From an uncultured Macellibacteroides sp. (GTDB taxonomy: Bacteria; Bacteroidota; Bacteroidia; Bacteroidales; Tannerellaceae), in contig NZ_OY762974.1 in assembly GCF_963667135.1 (NCBI RefSeq), positions 2,046,001-2,110,000 on the forward strand: a DNA stretch of 64,000 nt. Reading direction: 5' to 3'. A model generated the notes under the pieces. That model had not been told where the DNA came from, searched no databases, and worked only from the letters and a program-made list of their open reading frames with translations. Positions 24,940-34,017 of this stretch are shown here, one piece after another; position 1 is the stretch's first letter; each line of letters starts with the position of its first letter. The translations under genes were made by a program, and so were the position numbers.

Positions 24940-26050
24940 TATGCAGAACAACTAATTCGGAGACGGTCCCGACCCGGTAGGGCGGACCGGCGCATCCGAT
25001 TCCCGAGGAGACGTAAAACTGAGCGTCTCCTTTTTTATAATAGCCATACGGACATTCAAATACCAGTTTCATAATAAGCGGATAAGGCCAGAACTGTCCG
25101 TTGTGTGTATGACCAAACAAACCTAAATCAACCCTGTTCATTGCCATTTCGGCAAAAGAAAAAGGTTGATGGTCCAACACAATTACGGGTTTGTCTTTAT
25201 CCAGGTTCTTTGTAAGTGTGTGCAGCGCTTTCCGTTTCTTGTTTACCAGATCGTCTCTCCCAACCAAATAGAAGCTGGAATCAGGCATAGCAACCGAATC
25301 AATTAAAAGAGTGCCTCCTGTTTTTCGTAACCATTTCCGTTTTTCGTTAATGTTTGCCCTGTATTCGTGGTTGCCCAGTACAATATAGGTTCCTAAAGGT
25401 GCCTTTAACTGCCGAAGCTCTTCCTCTGCTTTGTATTTTATGGCCATTCTGGATTCGTAGTCCATTATGTCTCCCACCAGCACAACTATATCGGCTTTCT
25501 GTTCATTGGCTAATGTAACATATTTATGAACCAGCTCACGGTTAATTGTTTCGCCGATATGCAGGTCGCTCATCATAACAACAGTAAGGCTATCGCGGTT
25601 ACTTCCCTTCTTTGGAAGCTTAATGTTTACATGTGTAACAACAGGATTGGTAACCGTGTGATAGGCATTGATCATCAGTCCTGTTACACCCACCACTATA
25701 ACGAAGAACAGTATCAGTTTTGTTTTCGGATAATGCTTCTTTATCCACTTTGGAATAACAGGTAAGTATCGGTTTGCAAACCTTATAAGCTCAAGAACCA
25801 GCAAACTCATGGTAATATAAAGCGTAGCAATATACCAGGTATTGCAAAATTGCATGATGGGGATAAATACATCATCCGGAAGCTCTTTATGAAAGAGAAA
25901 CCCGGTAAGGTACGTGGCTATTTCAAGGATGAAAAACAACGTATAGGGAATTCTCCATTTCTTTGATGCCGGGATAGCCTGATATCCCCGTATAAAAATA
26001 TATGGATTTAGTAACAGTTGACCAACTATAGCCTGAATAAAGACTTTCAT
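24923..26050 (-). CDS. Membrane-anchored metallophosphoesterase (copy 2)
   Basis: 375 residues. About four TM helices in the first 140 residues, then a calcineurin-like phosphoesterase domain with all metal motifs: MSDLHIGE, VGDIMDY, LGNHEYRA, and LGLFGHTHNGQ. Similar proteins (YkuE/LpxG-like in arrangement) hydrolyse phosphodiester or UDP-sugar lipid substrates; the substrate here is unknown. It lies 37 bases after a paralogue of the same build, evidently a tandem duplication and an operon. Its end overlaps the S41 protease gene by 17 bases. Confidence 0.9.
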   Translation of the reverse strand: MKVFIQAIVGQLLLNPYIFIRGYQAIPASKKWRIPYTLFFILEIATYLTGFLFHKELPDDVFIPIMQFCNTWYIATLYITMSLLVLELIRFANRYLPVIPKWIKKHYPKTKLILFFVIVVGVTGLMINAYHTVTNPVVTHVNIKLPKKGSNRDSLTVVMMSDLHIGETINRELVHKYVTLANEQKADIVVLVGDIMDYESRMAIKYKAEEELRQLKAPLGTYIVLGNHEYRANINEKRKWLRKTGGTLLIDSVAMPDSSFYLVGRDDLVNKKRKALHTLTKNLDKDKPVIVLDHQPFSFAEMAMNRVDLGLFGHTHNGQFWPYPLIMKLVFECPYGYYKKGDAQFYVSSGIGCAGPPYRVGTVSELVVLHITFQK

Positions 26051-26087
26051 CTGTACATCATTTATTTTGAGAGACCAAAACTATCCT

Positions 26088-27182
26088 TTAACGTTTAAAG
26101 GATATGTTAAATACAACCATTTCACTTTGTGTGCCGATACGGAAAGGAGGTCCCCAAAGCGATAATCCGGAAGAGACATAGAGATGGGTATTTCCTCTTT
26201 TTTTGTAGCCGTGACTAAGCTCGAACATTCTATCCACAACCAGCGTCATAGGCCAAACCTGTCCGCTGTGCGTGTGACCACTGAATTGCATGTCGACGCC
26301 CGATTCCGCTGATTTGTCTAAGTTAAACGGTTGATGATCCAGTAAAATTACCGGAAATTCAGGATTTGTTTCAGCAACAAGCGAGTCCAAAGAAAGACGC
26401 TTCCGGTTATGGGAATCGTCTCGTCCAACAAGCTGTAACCCGTTAGGAAGCGTTACAACGCTATCCTGAAGTAAAACCACAGGAGTTGTAGCGATGAAGT
26501 TCCGGCTATCTTCTATTCCACTTATATACTCATGATTTCCCGGAATCATATAGATGCCCAGCGGAGCATGTAACTTAGCCAGTTCTTCTTCCATCTTCTG
26601 TTCGCGAACCGGATGGATACTATTGTCGATCAAGTCGCCACCTATTAAAATAAGATCGGGTTTTTGATTGTTGATAAGCTGCACATATTCTTTTAATTGA
26701 TCCTTGGTTGTACCGTAACCCAAATGAATATCACTTACAGCCACCACCTTCAAAGCGTGTTGATAACCCTTCAAAGGCTTGTTGATAACTATGTTGATAA
26801 CGTTGGTTTCAGGGTGTTGATAACGATAGTTTCCGTAAATTAAAACGCATATAATCACTAGTGTAGCGTAGATAAAGCTGTATTTTATTTTCTCTCTGAA
26901 AAGATGGAGGATATCAACAACCAGTAAAATCATCACCATGTACATGGTAAAAACCAGCCACCCTGTTCCCACCAGGTGTAATCCATGCATAATAGAGTAG
27001 GGAACCGACACATTTCTCAAAAGAAATACTCCAAATACGGCAAAGGCCATTAGCCAGTAGGCACAAGTAATTACTACTTTCGTCCCTTTGTGTAAGGACG
27101 CTATAACCGGCCATCCCCGGAAGAAAATGTAAATGTTGCCAAGTACATATACGGCAAATATGATAATAAAGAAGATTGGCAT
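26088..27182 (-). CDS. Membrane-anchored metallophosphoesterase (copy 1)
   Basis: 364 residues from MPIFFIIIFAVYVLGN. Four TM helices, then the calcineurin-like motifs VSDIHLGYG, GGDLID, GNHEYISG and FSGHTHSGQ, ending FNISFKR. A TTG six codons upstream overlaps the promoter box (27198-27205), so the ATG at 27182 is preferred. First gene of a two-gene operon with its paralogue. Confidence 0.9.
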   Translation of the reverse strand: MPIFFIIIFAVYVLGNIYIFFRGWPVIASLHKGTKVVITCAYWLMAFAVFGVFLLRNVSVPYSIMHGLHLVGTGWLVFTMYMVMILLVVDILHLFREKIKYSFIYATLVIICVLIYGNYRYQHPETNVINIVINKPLKGYQHALKVVAVSDIHLGYGTTKDQLKEYVQLINNQKPDLILIGGDLIDNSIHPVREQKMEEELAKLHAPLGIYMIPGNHEYISGIEDSRNFIATTPVVLLQDSVVTLPNGLQLVGRDDSHNRKRLSLDSLVAETNPEFPVILLDHQPFNLDKSAESGVDMQFSGHTHSGQVWPMTLVVDRMFELSHGYKKRGNTHLYVSSGLSLWGPPFRIGTQSEMVVFNISFKR

Positions 27183-27197
27183 CGCGTCTGTTTTTTG

Positions 27198-27205
27198 CAA
27201 ATATA
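27198..27205 (-). promoter_or_regulatory. -7 box of the metallophosphoesterase pair
   Basis: Minus strand TATATTTG, 15 bases before the ATG at 27182; it excludes the TTG at 27200 as a start. Confidence 0.5.
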
Positions 27206-27301
27206 ACGAACCTCGCGCTAACCTGCAATAGCTTACATCAATCGGTTAATAAGTAATTTCGATGAGTTGGCTTAAATAAAACGAGATTATTTTCTTCAAA
27301 A

Positions 27302-27332
27302 GAAAAGGGGTACCTTGCGAGTACCCCTTTTC
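27302..27332. terminator. Terminator of the NfnAB-type operon
   Basis: A 12-bp perfect stem (27302-27313 with 27321-27332) with loop CTTGCGA, immediately after the end of the glutamate-synthase-small-chain-like gene. Confidence 0.85.
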
Positions 27333-27346
27333 GTAAGTAGTATCTG

Positions 27347-28816
27347 TTATTTCTTTAAATCGGCATCCATAGCTGCAGCCGCTTTACGACCATCTCCCAT
27401 CGCAAGTATAACTGTAGCACCACCACGAACAATATCGCCTCCGGCATAGATATGGTTAACGGCAGATTCCATACTTTCCTGGTTTACCACAATAGTACCC
27501 CATTTGGTAACTTCGAGTCCTTTGAAGGATTGCGGAATAAGCGGATTAGGAGAAACACCGATGCTAACGATTACCTCGTCCACTTCGATTGTCTCTATAG
27601 CTCCTTCGATGGGAACCGGACGGCGTCTGCCTGATGCGTCTGCCTCTCCCAATTCCATTTTCTGAAGAACCATATGGGTTACACATCCCTTTTCGTTTCC
27701 TTTGTATTCGAGCGGATTATGCAGTGTGAGGAATTCAATACCCTCTTCTTTGGCGTGTTTAACTTCCTCAATTCGCGCAGGCATCTCTTCTTCGCTGCGA
27801 CGGTACACAATAATGGCACGGTCGGCACCCAAACGACGAGCAGTACGCACAGAGTCCATCGCCGTATTACCTCCGCCAATCACAGCAACCCGTTTTCCCA
27901 TAAGTACGGGCGTATCCGATTCGGGATTGGCCGCATCCATTAAATTAACGCGGGTAAGGTATTCGTTGGACGACATTACACCAATCAGGTTTTCGCCTGG
28001 TATATTCATAAAATTAGGTAAGCCGGCTCCACTGGCAATAAAGATGCCTTTAAAGCCATCTTCCTGAAGCTGTTCCTGACTAATCGTTTTACCAATAATG
28101 CAGTTCGTAATGAATTTTACTCCCATTTTGCTTAATACGTCAATTTCGACGTCCACAATTTTGTTTGGAAGACGGAATTCGGGAATACCATACTTTAGTA
28201 CGCCTCCAATTTCATGAAGGGCCTCAAATACAGTAACATCGTAACCTCTTTGCGCCATATCACCGGCAAAAGAAAGACCTGCAGGTCCCGAACCGATAAC
28301 AGCCACCTTGATTCCGTTCTTTTCAGGTATAGAGGGGACGGAAACCTGACCGCTTTCGCGTTCATAATCGGCTGCAAAACGTTCCAGGTAACCAATGGCA
28401 ACGGCCTCTTTCTTTAATTTCTGGGTATAAATGCATTGGCTTTCGCATTGCTTTTCCTGAGGGCAAACACGGCCGCATACTGCAGGCAGTGCACTGGTTT
28501 CCTTAAGAGTCTTGGCCGCTTCAAGGAAATCACCTTTTTCTATTTGCTTTACAAACGTTGGAATATTGATACTAACCGGACAGCCGTTCATACAAGTAGG
28601 ATTCGGGCAATCCAAACAACGCTGTGCTTCCTGCATAGCCTGCTCGGCAGTTAAACCCAGATTTACTTCCTCTTTATTATGGCTGCGATATTCTGCATCA
28701 AGTTCATTCATGTGAACCCTTGGAATATCTGTTCTTTCTTTATTCTTTTTGTTTTTTCTTAGCTCTTCTCTCCATTGCTCGGCACGGCGGGCAGCAATTA
28801 ATTCTTCGGTAGTCAT
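27347..28816 (-). CDS. NADPH-dependent glutamate-synthase small-chain-like oxidoreductase (NfnB-type)
   Basis: 489 residues. N-terminal cysteine-rich region for two 4Fe-4S clusters (CLDCPNPTCMNGCP and CGRVCPQEKQCESQC, about 88-150), then two Rossmann folds: VIGSGPAGLSFAGDMA for FAD and VIGGGNTAMDS for NADPH. No glutamate synthase large chain is near; instead the gene is directly downstream (17 bases) of an FAD/NAD-binding 2Fe-2S protein. That pairing is the NfnAB arrangement, which couples reduced ferredoxin and NADH to NADP+ reduction by electron bifurcation. A gltD role is the alternative. Confidence 0.88.
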   Translation of the reverse strand: MTTEELIAARRAEQWREELRKNKKNKERTDIPRVHMNELDAEYRSHNKEEVNLGLTAEQAMQEAQRCLDCPNPTCMNGCPVSINIPTFVKQIEKGDFLEAAKTLKETSALPAVCGRVCPQEKQCESQCIYTQKLKKEAVAIGYLERFAADYERESGQVSVPSIPEKNGIKVAVIGSGPAGLSFAGDMAQRGYDVTVFEALHEIGGVLKYGIPEFRLPNKIVDVEIDVLSKMGVKFITNCIIGKTISQEQLQEDGFKGIFIASGAGLPNFMNIPGENLIGVMSSNEYLTRVNLMDAANPESDTPVLMGKRVAVIGGGNTAMDSVRTARRLGADRAIIVYRRSEEEMPARIEEVKHAKEEGIEFLTLHNPLEYKGNEKGCVTHMVLQKMELGEADASGRRRPVPIEGAIETIEVDEVIVSIGVSPNPLIPQSFKGLEVTKWGTIVVNQESMESAVNHIYAGGDIVRGGATVILAMGDGRKAAAAMDADLKK

Positions 28817-28833
28817 ATACTCAGCGCGTTTTT

Positions 28834-29631
28834 TTATTTCTTATTCAGACCATTATAAGCGCCGAGGCGCATTATCATTTCATCGAAATCAACTTGATGA
28901 GCATCGAACTCGGGTCCGTCTACACATACAAATTTAGTTTTACCGCCTACAGTAACACGACAAGCACCGCACATACCGGTTCCGTCTACCATAATTGTAT
29001 TTAGAGACGCAACGGTCGGAATATTATATTTTTTAGTGAGCAAGGAAACAAACTTCATCATAATGGCCGGACCAATCGTTACGCAAAAATCAACCTTTTC
29101 GCGGTTGATAACTTCTTCGATTCCGTTGGTTACTAATCCTTTTTTTCCGGAAGTACCATCATCGGTCATTACAATTACTTCGTCCGAATTCGCCCTCATC
29201 TGCTCTTCCAGAATAACCAAATCTTTCGTCCTGGCTGCTAAAACCACGATAACTCGGTTGCCTGCTTTATGCATTGCTTCTACAATAGGCAGAAGCGGTG
29301 CACAACCTACGCCACCACCTGCGCAAACAACAGTACCTACTTTTTCGATGTGTGTAGCTTGTCCCAGAGGTCCAACCAAATCGGTTATGTAATCCCCTTC
29401 GTTCAAGTCGCATAGTTTGCGTGAAGATTCACCTACCGTTTGAATTACCAGAGTGATTGTACCCTTTACGGTGTCTGCTGCAGCGATGGTAAGAGGAATA
29501 CGTTCTCCCGTTTTTCCCACTTTGACAATCACAAAGTGACCTGCCTTACGTGAGCGTGCGATAAGCGGAGCCTCAACTTCCAGCTTAACTACGTTTGCAG
29601 AAAAATGTTCTTTACTTACAATTTTGTTCAT
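28834..29631 (-). CDS. Ferredoxin-NADP reductase-like FAD/2Fe-2S protein (NfnA-type)
   Basis: 265 residues. An N-terminal FAD-binding barrel (residues about 1-100) precedes an NAD-binding domain (VCAGGGVGCAPLLPIVEAM) and a C-terminal 2Fe-2S loop DGTGMCGACRVTVGGKTKFVC, with an Asp upstream of three cysteines as in NfnA. The family is also annotated as sulfide dehydrogenase or dihydroorotate dehydrogenase electron-transfer subunit; the partner gene downstream makes NfnA the best reading. Promoter box at 29674. Confidence 0.88.
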   Translation of the reverse strand: MNKIVSKEHFSANVVKLEVEAPLIARSRKAGHFVIVKVGKTGERIPLTIAAADTVKGTITLVIQTVGESSRKLCDLNEGDYITDLVGPLGQATHIEKVGTVVCAGGGVGCAPLLPIVEAMHKAGNRVIVVLAARTKDLVILEEQMRANSDEVIVMTDDGTSGKKGLVTNGIEEVINREKVDFCVTIGPAIMMKFVSLLTKKYNIPTVASLNTIMVDGTGMCGACRVTVGGKTKFVCVDGPEFDAHQVDFDEMIMRLGAYNGLNKK

Positions 29632-29673
29632 TAAGAATGTTCTTATTGATAGTCTGTGTTAATATGTTTTTGG

Positions 29674-29681
29674 CAAAAGTA
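29674..29681 (-). promoter_or_regulatory. -7 box of the NfnAB-type operon
   Basis: Minus strand TACTTTTG, 42 bases before the ATG at 29631. Confidence 0.45.
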
Positions 29682-29726
29682 CGCAATAAATGCATATCTG
29701 ATAGTTATATGCTTAAAAAAATGACA

Positions 29727-30113
29727 TTATTCAAACAATCCTTCATCCCTAACAAACATAAGGATAGCCGAATGAGGCACAATCAGATAAGTCTCATTGT
29801 CAAACCGGATTTCGTAAGCCGAACTCTGTAAATAAACAGCCAGATCGCCTTCGTGAGCCTGAAGTGGAAGATAATGCACTCCTTCTCCTTTTTTCTTTTC
29901 CCAGATTTCATGTTCCTCTGTTTGTGAAGGCAGAGGATACCCGGGGCCGGCCTTAATTATGTATCCGCTTTGGATCTTTTCGCCCTGTTGAACGGAAGGA
30001 GGCAGATATAAGCCCGTTTTAGTCTGACTTTGCGGATTCTTAGGCTTAATAAGCACTTTGTCGCCTACCATGAATAACTTGGCTAAATCTTTCGGATCTA
30101 TCGATAATTGCAT
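29727..30113 (-). CDS. GroES-like co-chaperone family protein
   Basis: 128 residues from MQLSIDPKDLAKLFMVGDKVLIKP. The region VGDKVLIKPKNPQSQTKTGLYLPP resembles the GroES mobile-loop fold, and the end HSAILMFVRDEGLFE also fits. It is longer than classical GroES (about 97 residues), with an insert after the loop, so this is a paralogue of unknown partner and not the groES of the groESL operon. An ATG 33 bases upstream lies within the promoter box at 30144-30151 and is therefore rejected. Confidence 0.75.
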   Translation of the reverse strand: MQLSIDPKDLAKLFMVGDKVLIKPKNPQSQTKTGLYLPPSVQQGEKIQSGYIIKAGPGYPLPSQTEEHEIWEKKKGEGVHYLPLQAHEGDLAVYLQSSAYEIRFDNETYLIVPHSAILMFVRDEGLFE

Positions 30114-30143
30114 ATTTGTATATGATTTTCTTATTACTGATTG

Positions 30144-30151
30144 CAAATATA
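30144..30151 (-). promoter_or_regulatory. -7 box of the GroES-like gene
   Basis: Minus strand TATATTTG, 30 bases before the ATG at 30113; it decides the start codon. Confidence 0.5.
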
Positions 30152-30215
30152 CAGGTACTAATGGAATAAAGCAATCCGTAACATGGAAAAAGGAAACAGT
30201 TGATTCCCTGCTCTT

Positions 30216-31568
30216 TTAAAGAAGCGCTTGTTTTTTGAATTTTTTAATCTGATGCCACAAGAACATCCAGGCTGTTACGGCAGCCAGCAGATCAGACAAC
30301 GGGGCTGCAAGCCATACACCGTCTAATCCGAAATAATCCGGCAGGATAAGTATGGCAGGTATTAGAAACAAACATTGTCTGCTTAAACTCTGGACCATTG
30401 ATTTCCATGCAATGCCAATGCTTTGAAAGAATTGCCCAATTACAACCTGCGAGCCTACTACCAAAAAAGCCATGAGAGAAAGCCGCAACGCATTGGCCGA
30501 TATGGAAAGCATAAGAGGGTTGTTGGTAAAAGCACGGACTACGAGGTTTGGAAAGAACCAGCTACAGATAAATCCAACTCCTGTAGCTACAGTGGCTATA
30601 CGAATCACCAACCACAGCGTTTCCATTACCCGGCGAATATTTCCGGCTCCGTAATTAAACCCTATAATAGGTTGCATTCCTTGCGATAACCCTAGAATGA
30701 ACATAACAAGGAGCATGGCAAAGCTCGTAATAATCCCGTTGGCACCAACGGCATAGTCTCCGCCATAGTTTTTTAGCGCGTTAATCATCATAACATTAAC
30801 CATGCTTCCGGCAAGCTGCATGGCAAAAGGAGACATTCCGATACTAACGATTGCAATAACAATTTTAGGTTTAAGTGTAAAATACTTTCGGTGAAATCGT
30901 ACAATACTATCCTTTTGAATAAAATGGTGCATTACGAATGCGGCGCTTACAGCCATGGAAATAACCGTAGCGATTGCCGCACCCCGGATACCCATATTTA
31001 ATCCAAATATAAATATAGGGTCGAGAATTACGTTTAGAAATGCTCCGATAAGCATGGTAATCATCGCTTTACGAGGATATCCAGATGCTCTCATAACGGC
31101 ATTGTAACTAAAGCTCAGTCCGGCCAGAATATTTCCGGGTACTGTGATGTAGAGATACTCCTCGGCATAAGGGATTGTCTGCTCGCTTCCTCCGAACCAA
31201 ATCAAGAGTTCTTTCATGAAAACAAGCGAAACTGTGATCGTAATCGCACTTAGAATGAGCGTTAGTATGAGGGCATTTCCCAGCACATTCTCCGCTACGT
31301 CGTTCTCTTTTTTCCCCAGGTGGATAGAAACCCGTGCAGCAGTACCAGCTCCAACCAACATGCCGAATGCTTGCAAAAAAAGAAGAATGGGGAAGGTGAG
31401 GGCTAATCCTGAAAGAGCCAGCGCACCCACACCCTGTCCGATATAGATTCTGTCGACAACACTGTATAGCGCATTTACCATTGTACCAACTACCGCCGGT
31501 ATTGCATAATGCAACAGCAGGCGGGGAATCTTTTCGTTAGCAAGCTGGTATGTTATTTTATGGTCCAT
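30216..31568 (-). CDS. MATE-family multidrug efflux transporter
   Basis: 450 residues with twelve hydrophobic helices. The N-terminal PRLLLHYAIPAVVGTMVNALYSVVD and the GVGALALSGLALTFP region are typical MATE features, repeated in the second half as SIGMSPFAMQLAGSMVNV and GMQPIIGFNYGAGN. Family members export cationic compounds by Na+ or H+ antiport. It starts 28 bases after the ABC ATPase gene and may be transcribed with it, but the link in function is unclear. Confidence 0.92.
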   Translation of the reverse strand: MDHKITYQLANEKIPRLLLHYAIPAVVGTMVNALYSVVDRIYIGQGVGALALSGLALTFPILLFLQAFGMLVGAGTAARVSIHLGKKENDVAENVLGNALILTLILSAITITVSLVFMKELLIWFGGSEQTIPYAEEYLYITVPGNILAGLSFSYNAVMRASGYPRKAMITMLIGAFLNVILDPIFIFGLNMGIRGAAIATVISMAVSAAFVMHHFIQKDSIVRFHRKYFTLKPKIVIAIVSIGMSPFAMQLAGSMVNVMMINALKNYGGDYAVGANGIITSFAMLLVMFILGLSQGMQPIIGFNYGAGNIRRVMETLWLVIRIATVATGVGFICSWFFPNLVVRAFTNNPLMLSISANALRLSLMAFLVVGSQVVIGQFFQSIGIAWKSMVQSLSRQCLFLIPAILILPDYFGLDGVWLAAPLSDLLAAVTAWMFLWHQIKKFKKQALL

Positions 31569-31596
31569 GCTATCATCATTTCGTTTGAATAATCTG

Positions 31597-32592
31597 TTAT
31601 ATCATCTCGAGCATTTCGGCTATACTGCCAGCTGTTATCGTTTCTCCCGTAGGTAACCCGATCCGGATGGTATGTCTGTCAATACATCGTATAGTAAGAC
31701 CACCAGGTTGGGGAGCTACCGGGCGATATCCGTTCCGGATCAATGCATTTCCGGCCCAATAGGCTGTAAGCATTTCACCTTCAATGCCAACGGGAACTGC
31801 GGCAGCCTGTACCTGAAGTTTCCCTGTTGTTACATCAAAAGTGATTTCTTCCTTTTCGAAGAATGATGAAAAATCTCCGGATAGAATAAGATCCTCGGGC
31901 GTTCCGCAAATCATTGACTGTCCTTTGGCCTGTAACCAGATGCAATCGCCCATCTGAATAGCTAGTTCAAGATCGTGGGTAGAAAGCAAAATGGCTTTAT
32001 TCTGTTCTTTTGCCAGTTTGCGCAATAAGACCATTGTTTCTATCCGGCTTGTAACATCGAGAAACGCGGTGGGTTCGTCGAGCAGGATTATCGGACACTG
32101 TTGCGCAAGAGCTTTTGCAATCATGGCCTTCTGACGTTCGCCGTCACTCAGCTCGGATACGTAGTTTTTTGCTTTATGAGCAATCCCGGCAGCTTCCAGT
32201 GATTGTTTTATAATCGCATGGTCTGTTTTTTTAAGCTGACCAAAGAATCCCGTATATGGATGGCGTCCAAGTGATACCAGTTCGTATACGGTAATCCCTC
32301 CCGCATTGGTTTTTTCTGTAAGAACAACTCCAACGGTAAGAGAGAAAAGTTGCTGCGAATAATCGGTCAGCGGTTTACCTTGCAAATGAATACTTCCGCC
32401 TAATGGCTTCTGGAAACCACAAAGCGTTCTCAAAAGAGTAGATTTGCCCGCACCGTTTAATCCCAGAAGACAAGTTACCTCCCCTGGTCTCAGCATCAGT
32501 TGAAGACCTTCATTTACGAGGTTATTTTTTCCACCTTTCAGCGGGTAGCCGATTCGTAAATCAAATGTTTCTATTGCAGGAATATGATTCAT
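31597..32592 (-). CDS. ABC transporter ATP-binding protein, FecE/BtuD-type
   Basis: 331 residues. Walker A GLNGAGKST (44-52), signature LSDGERQKAMIAKAL, Walker B IILLDEPTAFLD, and the H-loop STHDLELA. This is the ATPase for iron-siderophore, haem or cobalamin import with the permease just upstream (6-base gap). About 80 extra residues follow the ATPase core (after about 250), ending GETITAGSIAEMLEMI; such tails occur in Bacteroidota homologues and have no known role. No substrate-binding protein is next to it. Confidence 0.92.
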   Translation of the reverse strand: MNHIPAIETFDLRIGYPLKGGKNNLVNEGLQLMLRPGEVTCLLGLNGAGKSTLLRTLCGFQKPLGGSIHLQGKPLTDYSQQLFSLTVGVVLTEKTNAGGITVYELVSLGRHPYTGFFGQLKKTDHAIIKQSLEAAGIAHKAKNYVSELSDGERQKAMIAKALAQQCPIILLDEPTAFLDVTSRIETMVLLRKLAKEQNKAILLSTHDLELAIQMGDCIWLQAKGQSMICGTPEDLILSGDFSSFFEKEEITFDVTTGKLQVQAAAVPVGIEGEMLTAYWAGNALIRNGYRPVAPQPGGLTIRCIDRHTIRIGLPTGETITAGSIAEMLEMI

Positions 32593-32598
32593 CGGCTC

Positions 32599-33633
32599 TT
32601 AGTTAAAGTATTGAATATTCTTTCGGTTCATAATTACATAAATAATTACCGGAGCGCCTATTAATGGGGTGACTGCATTGAGAGGTAATATTCCGCTCCC
32701 TCCGGGAAGTACCATCAGAATATTACATAATAATGCAATGCATCCACCTGTCAGCAATGTTACCGGTAGAAGTAATTTATGATTAGACGATCCAAGCATT
32801 AATCTTGCAATATGCGGAACCGCAAGGCCGATAAATGATATCGGACCACAAAAAGCAGTGGTTGTAGCTGTTAATATTCCGGTGCATATCAGAATTAGCG
32901 CCCGCGTACGTTTTACCTTGATTCCCAGATTCGCGGCATACATCTCACCCAAAAGCAGTGCATTGAGCGGTTTAATAAGCAAAATGGCTAAAAATAATCC
33001 AAGGAGGGTGCACGTCGTGAAAAAGGGTAGCTGCTTTAAAGACACTCCCGAGAAATCGCCCATACCCCACATTACGAAAGCATGAACTTTATCGGAAGAG
33101 GCGTAGTAGTTTAAAATAGAAATAAGTGAAGAGGCCATATAGCCGACCATAATTCCTATAATGAGTAACATTACGTTACTTTTGACCTTTGTGGAAAAGT
33201 ATATAATGATGCCAAGAATAAGGCATGCACCGGCAAACGCGGCCACTACGATAGCCAGATATCCGCTCATAGGCAGCGAACTAACCATGCTGAGGGATCC
33301 TCCGAAATAAAGCATAACGGCGGCAACCCCTAAGTTTGCGCCATCACTTATTCCCAATATGGATGGACCGGCCAATGGGTTTTTGAATAAGGTTTGCAAA
33401 AGCAGACCACTTACAGCCAGCGATGATCCTGCTAGGACAGCAGTTACAGATTGAGGCAACCTGGCATGCAGAACAATTTGCTTCCATGATTCTCTGCCAA
33501 TTTCATTCCCGAGCAAAATATCGGCTACGGCATCCAGTGGGATACTAACCGATCCGTAGGCCAGACTCCCTGCAAATAAGAGTATAAGGCAACCTGTTAG
33601 CCAAAAATAAATGTGAGTGAATTGCTTGTTCAT
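32599..33633 (-). CDS. FecCD-family ABC transporter permease (iron-chelate or cobalamin type)
   Basis: 344 residues with about ten TM helices. FecCD signatures are LPQSVTAVLAGSSLAVSGLLLQTLFKNPLA (about 55-84), GISDGANLG, and the ATPase-contacting loop CGPISFIGLAVPHIARLMLG. It forms the channel for siderophore, haem or vitamin B12 import. The promoter box at 33638 lies four bases from the ATG, so a leader seems absent and the substrate-binding protein is not part of this transcription unit. Confidence 0.92.
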   Translation of the reverse strand: MNKQFTHIYFWLTGCLILLFAGSLAYGSVSIPLDAVADILLGNEIGRESWKQIVLHARLPQSVTAVLAGSSLAVSGLLLQTLFKNPLAGPSILGISDGANLGVAAVMLYFGGSLSMVSSLPMSGYLAIVVAAFAGACLILGIIIYFSTKVKSNVMLLIIGIMVGYMASSLISILNYYASSDKVHAFVMWGMGDFSGVSLKQLPFFTTCTLLGLFLAILLIKPLNALLLGEMYAANLGIKVKRTRALILICTGILTATTTAFCGPISFIGLAVPHIARLMLGSSNHKLLLPVTLLTGGCIALLCNILMVLPGGSGILPLNAVTPLIGAPVIIYVIMNRKNIQYFN

Positions 33634-33637
33634 TTTG

Positions 33638-33645
33638 CAAAGGTA
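33638..33645 (-). promoter_or_regulatory. -7 box of the FecCD operon (very close to ATG)
   Basis: Minus strand TACCTTTG; only four bases separate it from the ATG at 33633, which suggests a leaderless transcript if the box is functional. Confidence 0.4.
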
Positions 33646-33825
33646 TAAATATGTTGTAAACAGCCTTAATCTGTTTGCCAGAATCTCTGCACTTCCTGTA
33701 TATATTCTAAACTTTCCAATTTATAGATTATTGAGAAATCTTCCTTAAAATATGTTTTTAATGTGTTTGTATCATGATTCATATTAAATGTAACGATTGT
33801 TATAGTCCGGCTTTGTTGCTATTGT

Positions 33826-33833
33826 TAATTTTG
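33826..33833 (+). promoter_or_regulatory. Possible -7 box of the SusCD operon
   Basis: TAATTTTG followed by C would give a leader of about 180 nt; the alternative TAGTTTTG at 33948-33955 would give about 57 nt. The sequence does not decide between them. Confidence 0.3.
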
Positions 33834-34017
33834 CAGATAAACAGGATATTATGTAAAAGATATATTTACTAATCAGTCCCGCAATCGTTTGCGTTAAGAA
33901 TTTAAATTAATTAAATCTTATACATTTATATTGTTAAATTTAATGACTAGTTTTGGAGTCTTATTATTCTCAATTTGTAAAAAGCGATTTTTATTGTTAA
34001 CCTAAAAAAAATGTATT

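Larger units (their letters stand above)
33634..34017. other. Gene-free spacer between FecCD and SusC genes
   Basis: 384 AT-rich bases. It contains the minus promoter box at 33638, two possible plus -7 boxes for susC (TAATTTTG 33826-33833 and TAGTTTTG 33948-33955), and no visible cobalamin or other riboswitch core. No open frame of note. Confidence 0.45.

Noticed and set aside
28834-29631. Dihydroorotate dehydrogenase electron-transfer subunit (pyrK)
   Set aside because: The family is shared, but no pyrD is next to it; the partner is the glutamate-synthase-like flavoprotein, which points to NfnAB.
33634-34017. Cobalamin riboswitch in front of the FecCD genes
   Set aside because: The genes read leftward with the promoter box four bases from the ATG, leaving no room for an aptamer, and no B12-box-like sequence is visible.
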